Assembly: GCA_037783545.1 (NCBI GenBank)
Contig: JBBELK010001442.1
Span: forward strand, 1-64,000
Direction of reading: 5' to 3'
From: Henricia sp. BOLD:AAB3569
Taxonomy: Eukaryota; Echinodermata; Asteroidea; Spinulosida; Echinasteridae
DNA: 64,000 nucleotides
Numbering within the stretch: the first letter of the stretch is position 1; each line of letters opens with the position of its first letter. The position numbers and the translations under genes are program-made. Positions 1 through 7,894 of this stretch are shown here, in pieces. The notes beneath the pieces are model-generated. The model saw only the letters and a program-made list of their open reading frames with translations. It had not been told where the DNA came from and ran no database searches.

Positions 1-44
1 ATATATCTATATTATGTTGGCACTAGTTGCCCACTAGCACCCTC

Positions 45-228
45 CTCCCCCTACCCCCTCTCCCCCGGGCCCTCGCTGAGCGAATCCGCGAAGGCCCAGC
101 AGCAGTCGGAAAAATTTGGTAACCCTCCCCTCCCCTCACCCCCTCACCCCCCACCCCCCCCCCCCCCCCCCTCCCCTCCCCCTACCCCTCCCCTCCCCTC
201 ACCCCCTCCACCCCCCCCCCCCCTCCCT
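45..228. repeat. C-rich low-complexity tract
   Basis: Almost pure C with scattered T and A (CCCCTC, CCCCTACC units and C runs above 10). There is no coding potential. Such tracts are prone to length error in assembly. Confidence 0.95.
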
Positions 229-614
229 GTCATTATAATAAAGCTCGCACAGACCGGGCTAATGTGAAATTCGTCTATTGATGAGTTGATTAAACGCACT
301 TTTAAGGCTGGCTTTGTCCCGTCCTGCTGGCTTGAGTTCAGAGTTGTAGAACTGACATTTACCAGTCCCTACGATCAGTTCCTCCGCTTTTATCGTTTCA
401 TCTATTGACTCAGAGATGAACTCACTCCATTTGTGGTAGTTTTGATGGTTGGTATAATCCCTCACGCCCGCCGGTGTGGTAAAATAGGGAACTTTGAATT
501 GACAAACAAAACAAGAATGTTAGAATTATTTGTTCTCACGCTATTTTTGCCAGCAGAAAAGCGGGTTTTCGTTTTTGTCAACGGTTCAAAAGTGGGGCAT
601 CTGCATTTCTGCTG
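229..614. other. Unassigned sequence, one short open frame
   Basis: A 68-codon minus-strand frame (465-259) has unbiased protein-like composition, but I recognise no domain. The frame is not bounded by convincing splice sites. It may be a transposon or exon fragment. No other structure is visible here. Confidence 0.3.
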
Positions 615-657
615 ATAATAATAATAAATAATAAAAATACATTTAAATAGCGCTCAT
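615..657 (-). mobile_element. Possible LINE 3' tail
   Basis: An (ATA/ATT)n run lies beside a GCGCTATTTAAATG-like string on the minus strand. This resembles the 3' end of the LINE inserted at 12.2-12.6 kb, which ends in GCGCTTTATAAATG followed by (ATT)n. No reverse-transcriptase frame is attached, so the assignment is tentative. Confidence 0.3.
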
Positions 658-788
658 TCCATGTATGTCATGTATGTATGTTCACGTGCGCTGTCAATAT
701 ATAAAAACATAAATTTAAGAAAAAGCAACAGTAATAAATAAATACGTTTTTAAACATGACTTAAACAAGTTCATACTGTCAACACCTC

Positions 789-906
789 CACTGTGCGATG
801 TTTGCCACGAATTTCCTACGATTAGCTACGATTAAGTACGACTGTGTGTAGAGTCTATAGACAGTCTCTGGTAATCGTACCAATTCGTGGAAAAAATCGC
901 ACAGTG
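789..906. mobile_element. MITE with CACTGTGCGAT ends
   Basis: The ends CACTGTGCGAT and ATCGCACAGTG are exact inverted repeats. Imperfect complementarity (CCACGAATT, TACGATTA) extends inward for about 35 bp. The same CACGAATT/TACGATTA words occur in the Harbinger-type sequences at 31.5-36.4 kb, so this may be a non-autonomous relative. No clear target duplication was seen. Confidence 0.55.
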
Positions 907-1933
907 TGAGGCCCGCTTTAGATGATTAGGCATACTATTCCATAAACGTAGTAGGAGCAACTTCAAAGGCACGATCAAACAAGTTTTGGTAAAAGGTAAA
1001 TTATCAGAGAAATTTGATTTGGAGTATGGGTACCACAGGTGTCTTGTATTGGGCCCCTGCTCTTTGTTTTATATACCAGCCCATTATTTGACATTGTCAA
1101 TCGTTATCAACGCCTCATCCAGTGCTTGAGGAGGAGTGGAATGCACTTCCCAAGAGCAATATCATGCGGTTAATAATGAGTATGAGGCGTCGCTGCCAAG
1201 CAGTAATTGACGCAGACGGTGAAAATACCCGGTACTGAAATTCGCATTGTTTAATTCTAAGGCGATACATCTGAAAATATGCAATTTGAAGTTGATAATA
1301 ATACATATCTGGAGTATTTTTTTTGTGTCACAGAAATAGGTGCAAACAGTCATTTAACAAATTAAAACTCCAAAATTGAACCACACTCCAAAACATACCA
1401 ATATCCCTAACTTATCATGCTTATTGAGAGTAGTGTACATGTATATCTGATCTTTAATCAGGGTGACTCATTCACATAATATGTGGTCTCCCACGGGGCC
1501 CTGAATGTAAAAACGATACGATAAAACAATACGATAAAAAGTAACATAAGTCATTGTGAACTTGATCCCGCAGCATATCATCCAAGGGGAACGAAGTGTA
1601 CCACGAGCCTGTCCAGGGGAAATGGCCACACAAAGTCTAATAACCAGAGATTTAGAGGTAAATATTGAATCCAACTGGTGTAAATGTTCAACTTTGGACA
1701 AATAGGCCTAAATTTACAGTTTGTAGCGAACAAAGATAATCTTCAGATGTTTTCTGATGGCTTCTTAAAAAAAATACCTGCCATTGTCGTTGGAGTGAGT
1801 ACAGTAGCTCTTCCCAATTCACACACGTCCCAAATTTGGCAAGTAGTCCTGTGACAAAAATCAGTTAAAAAGAAATCTTAATTTTGTTTCTCATACACCT
1901 GTGGAATAGAGTTTTGAATTGCAAGGTGTTAGT
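907..1933. other. Intergenic sequence without recognised features
   Basis: AT-rich, with short open frames on both strands that lack recognisable motifs. I see no gene, repeat array or transposon end. Confidence 0.5.
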
Positions 1934-2604
1934 ACAGGGTGTTTTAAAAAAAAGGTAATCCAACTTTGAAAGGTTGCTTTGACCAGACTGTACACTTGCA
2001 AGTAAAGAGCATGGTACCATCTTAAAGCAGAGGGTTACCTTTCTAGGTCTTGAAATTAAGGTGGAAAATGGGGGTTGGTTTACTTTCATGTTGAATAAAA
2101 TCGAACAAAATTGACACACAAAACGACACAATTTTATTCATTGATTGGATTTTATTTATTCACACTTTCCAACACATTCAACCACACACATCTGATTTTT
2201 TTAAAATCCACCACGACCCTCCACGTGTCCACCTCCTCTCTCCAAAGTTGACATCAGCGGCGCATGTTGTTCACAGCATTCCGTTATCTGTGGCAGGCGC
2301 AAGATGGTGCACCAGCGCACCATCTCATTGTTGTTCGATATCGCCTTCAATAATTTTCACGAGCGAGTGATTACCTCACCCCTTGCGACTTCTTTAAAGA
2401 ACAAGGTTTTCACAACGCCACCGCACAACATGCTAGATCTGCGCGTGACAGGATTCAGCGAGATGTGGACAGTTTGCAAGAAGATCCAGACACCGTGAGA
2501 CATGCGCAACTGATGTCAACTTTGTTTGGAGAGAGGAGGTGGACATGTGGAGGATTGTGGTCAATAAAAAAAATCAGAATTCTGTGTTGGAAAGTGTGTT
2601 GGAA
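1934..2604 (+). mobile_element. Decayed mariner-like transposon with long internal inverted arms
   Basis: The left end reads ACAGGGTGTTTTAAAA, the usual look of an IS630/Tc1/mariner-type terminus. Internally, 2161-2256 and 2510-2604 are inverted repeats of about 95 bp sharing CACCTCCTCTCTCCAAA. Between them lies a collapsed transposase. No matching right terminal repeat was found, so the right limit is set at the inner arm. Confidence 0.55.
2300..2524 (+). pseudogene. Transposase remnant (mariner-like, QDGAPAH motif)
   Basis: The frame beginning at the CAA codon at 2300 reads QDGAPAHH, then a VRYRL segment, a TAA stop, and later LTPCDFF. QDGAPAH...VR..L and PDLTPCDFF mark the second and third acidic positions of a widespread invertebrate mariner-type DDE transposase. 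The stretch normally lying between them is shortened here and the frame contains a stop. It is a dead fragment of a few dozen codons on either side of an internal deletion. Confidence 0.6.
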
Positions 2605-2880
2605 TACGAATCCAAAAATTAAACATACGTAAATGAACAGTGTGCTTTAGCTCTATACTAATCTACTCAGCTCTCCGTAAACAATACAATTAGCAGTACG
2701 GTAGTTAACTCGCCATTGGCAATTCAAAGTTTCTACCATTATGAACTTGACTCTGTTTGCAACAGGTGTCCTCGACGTCCTTATTACACACACCTGTTCT
2801 CTTGCTAATGCCACTATGCGAGCGATTAATGTCAACCCGTCCACAGCAAGCATTTTCCACGTCCACATTATTGACTGCTT

Positions 2881-3180
2881 TTAAACATTTCCTGTGAAAA
2901 CTCTCAACCTAAGCAATATTTGAGTAGCCCCAGACTTCACATCCATATAAAAGAACTTGGGTATAACAATTTGGTCAAATTGAATATGACACTGAATATC
3001 AACTGGTAAGTCCAGTCTGGTTGCTTTGGCTTTGAGACTAAACAAAACACGTCTGGCCTGGTCCACCTGTTTCTTAATATCTTTATTAAAAATACCATTA
3101 TAGTTGAATTGAACTCCTAAGTAGGTATAGTCGTGAACAACGTCAAGTTTTGAATCCCCAAATATAAAATCTGTTTTTAA
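2881..3180 (-). pseudogene. Non-LTR retrotransposon reverse-transcriptase fragment (copy A)
   Basis: The minus-strand translation contains YLGVQFNYNG, QARRVLFSLKAKA and LPVDIQCHIQFDQIVIP. These are the segments just after the YADD block in invertebrate LINE reverse transcriptases. About 100 codons are open. A second copy of the same region (FIFGDSKLEVVHDYT) lies in the LINE split by the LTR element at 3232-7890. The two copies overlap in sequence (about 3085-3130 against 3186-3231), showing two separate or duplicated LINE insertions. Confidence 0.75.
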
Positions 3181-3227
3181 TAGCTTTATTAAAAAGACCA
3201 TTATAGTTGAATTGAACTCCTAAGTAG

Positions 3228-3231
3228 GTAT
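3228..3231. repeat. Target site duplication GTAT (left)
   Basis: GTAT directly precedes the TGTAAC start of the left LTR and recurs at 7891-7894 right after the other LTR. The uninterrupted LINE at 3120-3140 reads AGGTATAGTCGTG, which confirms GTAT as the duplicated site. Confidence 0.9.
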
Positions 3232-3528
3232 TGTAACAAGAATGTATCCTACTTGTTAAGAAACTCGGCACAAGCAAGAACACACAGAAAATTAAAATTC
3301 AGCAAGAAAACACTGCACGTTTATTTGGGTCAATCCTTCCTCATCAACTATCAAAACAAAAGATGGCGCTCAGGAAACGTCTCCCGCCGAGACGGGTATC
3401 CCAACCTTCTAGCAGGGGCTCGCGCCAACCGGCTCCGTGGAACAGTGTTAGCGCCCTCAGCTCGTCAGCCGGCCTAACCGTGGAATGGAGCTGGCGCCCT
3501 CTGCTAGCCGATTGGAAACGGCGTTACA
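3232..3528 (-). repeat. 3' LTR of the gag-protease element
   Basis: Starts TGTAACAAG and ends GGCGTTACA, so the terminal TGTAAC/GTTACA are inverted. It is the same length as the partner at 7594-7890 and nearly identical to it. Confidence 0.93.
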
Positions 3529-4041
3529 CAGCCCCCTTCGAGGACCCTGCTTTGTCCCCAAAGCAGGCAGCGAACCCCACCGTCTCGCCGGGGAGACGCT
3601 TCCTTTACAAATGGTAGCATGGCTAGAAAAAGAAACACATGGGGGTGAAGTCGGGGACCGCTCCGGCCGGATGCGGCTCCCCTCTGGCGGCTGCCTTCGC
3701 AGACGCGGCGGAGATCTCGTCCGGGACCGGGTCCCCTCGTGGTGCCGATGGCGCGATGGGGGCGACATCGGGGCTCTCCGGGCGTGGTCCTCTCCCCTGT
3801 GCCAGCGGCCGGGGGAAGGTGGAGTCGGCTGGGGTGCAGAAGCGACCGGGGGTTGCTCCGAGGTGGTGCTATCTCCCCCACGAACTGGCGGCTCCGACAG
3901 ATTGGACTCCGGCCGGAGTGCCGCAGCGGCTGGGGGCGGCTCCGTGTGGTCGCCAGCCCCCCTCCGCTCCCTGCCTTTACCGTCCAGCTCGTCGTCGCTG
4001 GCGTACACTTCCAGTTCGTCGGTGGCTGTCACGGTCGCCAC
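3457..4041 (-). CDS. Basic Ser/Pro/Arg-rich ORF of the LTR element
   Basis: A 194-codon frame starts a few bases after the zinc-finger ORF stops and runs into the 3' LTR. It has an acidic start (DELEVYASDDELDG), then long low-complexity stretches rich in Pro, Arg, Ser and Gly, with HRHHEGTRSRTRSPPR. I recognise no domain. The region is GC-rich and open in several frames, so the frame could be a composition effect. The tight spacing after the C2H2 ORF is the only argument for its being real. Confidence 0.35.
   Translation of the reverse strand: MATVTATDELEVYASDDELDGKGRERRGAGDHTEPPPAAAALRPESNLSEPPVRGGDSTTSEQPPVASAPQPTPPSPGRWHRGEDHARRAPMSPPSRHRHHEGTRSRTRSPPRLRRQPPEGSRIRPERSPTSPPCVSFSSHATICKGSVSPARRWGSLPALGTKQGPRRGLCNAVSNRLAEGASSIPRLGRLTS
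3529..3541 (-). promoter_or_regulatory. Polypurine tract
   Basis: On the minus strand CGAAGGGGGCTG lies directly upstream of the 3' LTR, the position where the plus-strand primer of reverse transcription is made. Confidence 0.7.
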
Positions 4042-4050
4042 CCTCCCTAG

Positions 4051-4236
4051 TCACCAGGCACAGTACTGGAGGTGGCGTTGCCGCATGTCCTCCCGGTAGA
4101 ACTTCCTCCCGCAACCGAACGGGCACTCGAACGGCATCGTCGGGTGTAGCGTCGGGCACGCTGTTCGGTGGTGCCTCATCAGGTTCGACGAGCGGGTGAA
4201 CCGCCGGTTGCAGTGGCTGCACTGGGCGTTGCTCAT
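4051..4236 (-). CDS. Two-finger C2H2 zinc-finger protein inside the LTR element
   Basis: An ATG-started 61-codon frame. Residues 6-27 fit CSHC...H-x4-C-type finger spacing (CSHCNRRFTRSSNLMRHH then C), and residues 38-59 a second (CPFGCGRKFYREDMRQRH then C). Each has two Cys, a conserved Phe/Leu core and His plus His/Cys ligands. C2H2 fingers bind DNA or RNA; a role in nucleic-acid packaging or targeting is inference. It lies downstream of gag-protease, where pol would be expected. It may be a late ORF of the element or a captured host exon. The fingers are intact, unlike gag, which carries frameshifts. Confidence 0.6.
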   Translation of the reverse strand: MSNAQCSHCNRRFTRSSNLMRHHRTACPTLHPTMPFECPFGCGRKFYREDMRQRHLQYCAW

Positions 4237-4244
4237 CCTTATAA

Positions 4245-4410
4245 GGGGGCGGGTTCCGGCCCGCTCTCCGCTGTTTGTGGAGCGCCCTGCTGTCGGGGCG
4301 CCTCCGGTCTCCTGCTTCCGCGTCTTTACCAGGGGCGGGTTCCGAACCGCCCTCAGCTGTGGGGCACGCCCTCGTGGCGGGGCGCCTCCCGGTCTCCTGC
4401 TTCCGCGTCC
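4245..4410. repeat. Tandem duplication, about 86 bp period
   Basis: GGGGCGGGTTCCG...CCTGCTTCCGCGTC occurs twice, starting near 4246 and 4332. It lies between the protease and the zinc-finger ORF in the linker of the LTR element. Confidence 0.75.
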
Positions 4411-4952
4411 TCCTCGGGGTTTCCCGGCGGCGGCCGCGTCGCCAGGTCCTCAATTTCCACTTTATCTCCTGGGCCCTCTCTGGCCGGCCGCGTCTCCTGG
4501 TTCAGTAGGTCTCTCTCCGTCCCGCTGGCCTCCTCTTCGCGGGGAGCCGCTGCGTCTGGCTGACAACATCTTCTCCACCCCGTCGCCGCCTCGCCTAGGT
4601 ACACCGTCCCAACCCCTATCCATTGTATTTCCTTTACCGCTCCTCGAATTATCACCTTGTGTCCAACATGAACTCTTGCCACCGATGGGTGCTGTTCGTA
4701 GCCTCTTAAAGCCGCGGGCTTTCCATTGTCCCCCCACCGCCACTGGCAACGGTATGTCGACAGGAAGTCTATCCCCAGGATGACATCCGGCTCAATTTTA
4801 GCCACAATGCAGGCGTGGCTCAAGACCTGATCTCCGATCTGGAGTTCAAAAGTAGCCCTCCCCCGGACCTGCAAGGGGCTCCCATCCGCTTGCCTGCAGA
4901 GTCGGGGGCGGAGGCTGGAGGTTTGGCTTCCCGGGTCCGTAAAGTTCGTCAT
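4353..4952 (-). pseudogene. Protease C-terminal half of the LTR element, out of frame with gag
   Basis: Contains RATFELQIGDQVLSHACIVA and then DVILGIDFLSTY, the second hallmark (ILGxDFL) of retropepsins. The active-site half is in another frame (4846-5637), so a single-base frameshift splits the protease around 4950. After the ILGIDFL block the frame runs into a Glu/Arg/Pro-rich tail and stops at 4353. No reverse-transcriptase motif follows. Confidence 0.75.
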
Positions 4953-5637
4953 AGATGCGTTCCGAAATTAGGCTCACCGAAGCTCCCGTGTCCAGCAAGA
5001 AGCAGACAGGCGTCGACACAACTTTCCCCGCAATGTAGTTTCCCCCCAGCGGCACATTCGGTGTCGTCTGGTTCCGTCCTGGTGGTCTTCCCCCGGCTGT
5101 CCGCTGGCTCGGCTTCCTACGTGGACAACCGCGCCGGAAGTGCCCGAATTCGTGGCACCCAAAGCACTCCACCATCGACCGGTCGAGCGGTCTACGCGCG
5201 TAGCCTGTGCTCGCAGTGTTCCTGTCTGATGTAGGTTGCGCTAGCTGCACTACCGACCTCACTTCCCTGGTTCCTTGTTTTCCCTTCCTGTTCTGTACCT
5301 GGGAATCCAGGAAAGCCTCCATCTCCGTTGCCAGGGTGATTGCTTCGGTCAGGGTCGTCGCCTTTCTCGAAAAAACGTGGCGTTGCAGCTGCTCGTCACC
5401 TAATGCATTCCGGAAAGCATCCACAGCCAGGTCCTCCCGAGCTTGCGTGGGGAGGTTCGGGTAGCTCTTGGAAACCAACCGCCTGATCGACTGCCCCAGG
5501 CCACTGATAGATTCGTCCCGACGTCTGGTGCACATCGACAGCTGTGCCCGATGCAGTGGAACTTGGGCCGTGACTCCGAAACGCTGTTCGAAGTACTCTA
5601 GGATACGGAGGTACTCCGTCCGAGCCTCCGGTGCCAT
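4846..5637 (-). pseudogene. gag capsid region, CCHC zinc knuckle and protease active site
   Basis: A 263-codon frame with a helical capsid-like segment (LHRAQLSMCTRRRDESISGL, then QAREDLAVDAFRNAL). It has a CCHC knuckle (C158, C161, H166, C171 in CFGCHEFGHFRRGC) and the retropepsin active site LLDTGASVSLIS with D216. The knuckle binds RNA; the protease would cut the polyprotein. The upstream half of gag (LPDKFDGVSSWSDYLIHF) is in another frame because of the local duplication at 5596-5677. The start ATG here is therefore not the native one. Confidence 0.82.
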
Positions 5638-5677
5638 ATCTAGGATACGGAGGTACTCCGTCCGAGCCTCCGAGCCT
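5596..5677. repeat. Tandem duplication of about 41 bp breaking gag
   Basis: GATACGGAGGTACTCCGTCC is present at 5600 and again about 41 bp later, followed by repeated AGCCTCCG octamers up to 5687. On the minus strand this duplicates the junction of the two gag halves and shifts the frame, so the long upstream frame runs into an unrelated reading. Confidence 0.85.
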
Positions 5678-5689
5678 CCGAGCCTCCCG

Positions 5690-6853
5690 TGCCGAGCCCT
5701 TCAGATGGGAGCCCAGGAACATTGCCTTCTCGGACTCGCTCCACTGGTTGACTCTGGCAACGCTCTCAAAATGGATCAGGTAATCCGACCACGAGGAAAC
5801 CCCGTCAAACTTATCTGGAAGCATCATCGGTCTTCGACCTCCCCCGGAGGGCTCCTGCTTCTCTGGCCCTGTGGTCGTCGGTTGCGCCGGTGATGGATCG
5901 GACCTCGTGGGTGGCTGCGAGGCTGGCGTGTTGCTTACGTCTGCATCCGGGTTCCCGCTCCGCGGTGGCGCCCCATAGGTTTGTGCAGTGTGGAGCTGAT
6001 TCATTCGCTCCGCATCGTAGAGTTGTGCGGTGCGGAGCAGATTCCCTTGCTCCGCACAATAGGGTTGTGCAGTGCGGAGCAAGTCTCCATTGCGTTGTAC
6101 AGTGCGGAGCTGATTCCCTTGCTCCGCACCATAGGGTTGTGCAGTGCGGAGCTCCGAGGGGAGCTCTCCTCCATAGAGTTGTGCAGTGCGGAGCAGATTC
6201 CCTTGCTCCGCACCATAGTGTTGTGCAGTGCGGAGCTGATTCACTTGCTCCGCATCGTCGGGTTGTGCAGTGCGGAGCTCCGAGGGGAGCTCTCCTCTAT
6301 ATAGTTGTGCAGTGCGGAGCTGATTCACTTGCTCCGCACCATAGGGTTGTGCAGTGCGGAGCAAATTCTCGTGCTCCGCACCATAGGGTTGTGCAGTGCG
6401 GAGCAAATTCTGGTGCTCCGCCCCATAGGTACGGTTTGTGCAGTGCGGAGCAAATTCTCGTGCTCCGCACCATAGGGTTGTGCAGTGCGGAGCTGATTCA
6501 CTTGCTCCGCATCGTAGGGTTGTGCAGTGCGGAGCTCCGAGGGGAGCTCTCCTCCATATAGTTGTGCAGTGCGGAGCAAATTCTCGTGCTCCGCGCCATA
6601 GGGTTGTGCAGTGCGGAGCTGATTCACTTGCTCCGCCCCATATAGTTGTGCAGTGCGGAGCAAAATCTCGTGCTCCGCACCATAGGGTTGTGCGGAGCAA
6701 ATTCTGGTGCTCCGCCCCATAGGGTTGTGCAGTGCGGAGCAAATTCACTTGCTCCGCATCGTAGGGTTGTGCAGTGCGGAGCTGATTCACTTGCTCCGCC
6801 CCATAGAGTTGTGCAGTGCGGAGCACGCTATGGGGCTTCATCGATTGGTGCAT
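5690..6853 (-). pseudogene. gag N-terminal frame with 14-residue tandem repeat
   Basis: The minus-strand frame opens at 6853 and first encodes about 20 copies of a 14-residue unit (LRTAQPYGAEQVNQ type). It then continues into SQPPTRSDPSPAQPTTTG and the gag-like segment MLPDKFDGVSSWSDYLIHFE, which precedes the capsid. The array is therefore joined in frame to gag. The frame continues to 5396, but downstream of the duplication at 5596-5677 it reads the wrong phase. Because 42 is a multiple of three, several other frames of the array are open as well; those are shadows. The function of the array is unknown. Confidence 0.65.
5975..6835. repeat. 42-bp coding minisatellite (about 20 units)
   Basis: The core GTGCAGTGCGGAGC recurs every 38-46 bp, most often 42. 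Variable words between cores (GATTCACTTG, AAATTCTCGTG, TCCGAGGGGAGC) define subtypes that reappear in the same order, suggesting block duplication. It lies inside the LTR element and is not found elsewhere in the window. Confidence 0.93.
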
Positions 6854-6889
6854 TGTAAATGAATATTCATTGTTTCACTGCAACAGAGT

Positions 6890-6970
6890 CGAGTCGTTTG
6901 GTAGTCTAGTGGTTAAGACGTAGTGCTATAAATCGAGAGATTGCAGGTTCGAATCTCCTATCGAATCTCG
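6890..6970 (+). other. Degenerate tRNA-like sequence in the LTR-element leader
   Basis: Contains an A-box-like TAGTCTAGTGGTTAAGACG, in which GTCT/AGAC can pair as a D stem, and a B-box-like GGTTCGAATCTC. The anticodon and acceptor stems do not pair well. It looks like a tRNA-derived (SINE-like) piece inserted in the untranslated leader, not a working tRNA gene. Confidence 0.5.
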
Positions 6971-7317
6971 TATTAAATTTTTTTTACTATTAATTGAGGA
7001 AAGAGTGTGGTATGGTGTGGGGTTATGTTGAGGTAGTTATCGACAAAACACATCAGTATGCAACATATGCATAGGGGTTAAACCAATCAGAAGCAACGTT
7101 CGCTAAACAGCGGTACGGAAAAAAATATCGCGTGCGGGGCTCCAAACGGAGCGGTGCCATGTGGTCGTATACGGTGTGGGGTGGATCCTCCGGAACCCGC
7201 CGGAACTTTCCCCGCTCAAAATGCACCGGGGTCCAACCGGGGTCCAACCCCCTGCAAAAACTACTCGGATTGGCAGGGTCAGGCCATACTGCGTGTCCTG
7301 GCCTCCCCTCTACAATC

Positions 7318-7530
7318 TCAGGTTCCAACAGCCTCACAGTATTCCCATGTCTCCCGGCGTTTTCTCTCGGGCTTAATTTCCCCAAAGAAGGACAGTAATT
7401 CATCGACAGTTACGAACGTACTACCGTGGGCCTTGTCAGTCTGGCCTCCGTACCGGTACTCGTCACTTTCTGGCATGTCCCCGCCCCGCGGCGAGTCTGA
7501 TACCAGACCTCCCCGGTCTCGTGAATTCAT
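7318..7530 (-). CDS. Possible first ORF downstream of the primer site
   Basis: A 70-codon frame begins 44 bp inside the primer-binding site (MNSRDRGGLVSDSPRGG...). It contains a plausible helical stretch (VTVDELLSFFGEIKPERKRR). Its place is that of a gag start, but it ends before the large gag frame. It could be the native N terminus cut off by a frameshift, or a leader ORF. No domain is recognised. Confidence 0.35.
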   Translation of the reverse strand: MNSRDRGGLVSDSPRGGDMPESDEYRYGGQTDKAHGSTFVTVDELLSFFGEIKPERKRRETWEYCEAVGT

Positions 7531-7574
7531 TGCTTAAAAATCTCGAGTTTTACCTGTATTTCTTTCAGTGTGCC

Positions 7575-7592
7575 GTCCCACCGCTGCCGCCA
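7575..7592 (-). promoter_or_regulatory. Primer-binding site, tRNA-Leu type
   Basis: One base inside the 5' LTR the minus strand reads TGGCGGCAGCGGTGGGAC. Its complement CCCACCGCTGCC-G-CCA equals the 3' end of animal tRNA-Leu (…CCCACCGCTGCC-A-CCA) except for the discriminator base. Position and match support tRNA-Leu priming. Confidence 0.75.
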
Positions 7593-7593
7593 G

Positions 7594-7890
7594 TGTAACA
7601 AGAATTTATCCTACTTGTTAAGAAACTCGGCACAAGCAAGAAAACACAGGAAATTACAATTCAGCAAGAAAACACTGCACGTTTATTTGGGTCAATCCTT
7701 CCTCATCAACTATCAAAACAAAAGATGGCGCTCAGGAAACGTCTCCCGCCGAGACGGGTATCCCAACCTTCTAGCAGGGGCTCGTGCCAACCGGCTCCGT
7801 GGAACCGTGTTAGCGCCCTCAGCTCGTCAGCCGGCCTAACCGTGGAATGGAGCTGGCGCCCTCTGCTAGCCGATTGGGAACGGCGTTACA
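7594..7890 (-). repeat. 5' LTR of the gag-protease element
   Basis: Direct repeat of 3232-3528, same orientation and length. It starts TGTAACAAG and ends GGCGTTACA. Confidence 0.93.
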
Positions 7891-7894
7891 GTAT
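7891..7894. repeat. Target site duplication GTAT (right)
   Basis: Partner of 3228-3231; followed directly by AGTCGTGAACAACCTC of the interrupted LINE. Confidence 0.9.

Larger units (their letters stand above)
3232..7890 (-). mobile_element. LTR retrotransposon with gag-protease and zinc-finger ORF, no RT/integrase
   Basis: Two 297-bp LTRs (TGTAAC...GTTACA) enclose 4.07 kb and are flanked by GTAT duplications. The coding strand is minus. The order from the 5' end is LTR, tRNA-Leu-type primer site, a gag region with a large 14-codon tandem array, CCHC zinc knuckle, aspartic protease, a two-finger C2H2 ORF, a Ser/Pro/Arg-rich ORF, polypurine tract and LTR. No reverse transcriptase, RNase H or integrase motif is present, so the copy cannot be autonomous. 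The LTRs differ at only a small number of positions, so the insertion is fairly young. The gag resembles Ty3/gypsy-type gag in layout, but without pol the superfamily is an inference. Confidence 0.88.

Noticed and set aside
3485-4783. Several overlapping + strand frames in the GC-rich LTR element
   Set aside because: Shadows of the minus-strand gag-protease and zinc-finger ORFs; no motifs on the + strand.
5975-6835. CRISPR-like array (regular repeats with variable spacers)
   Set aside because: The 42-bp units are contiguous and in frame with gag in a eukaryotic LTR element; no unique spacers and no cas genes.
5890-6858. Long + strand frames across the gag array (for example 5890-6561)
   Set aside because: They are open only because the 42-bp unit is a multiple of three; the minus frame is fused to gag.
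6890-6970. Functional tRNA gene
   Set aside because: Anticodon and acceptor stems do not pair; only the A- and B-box words are kept.
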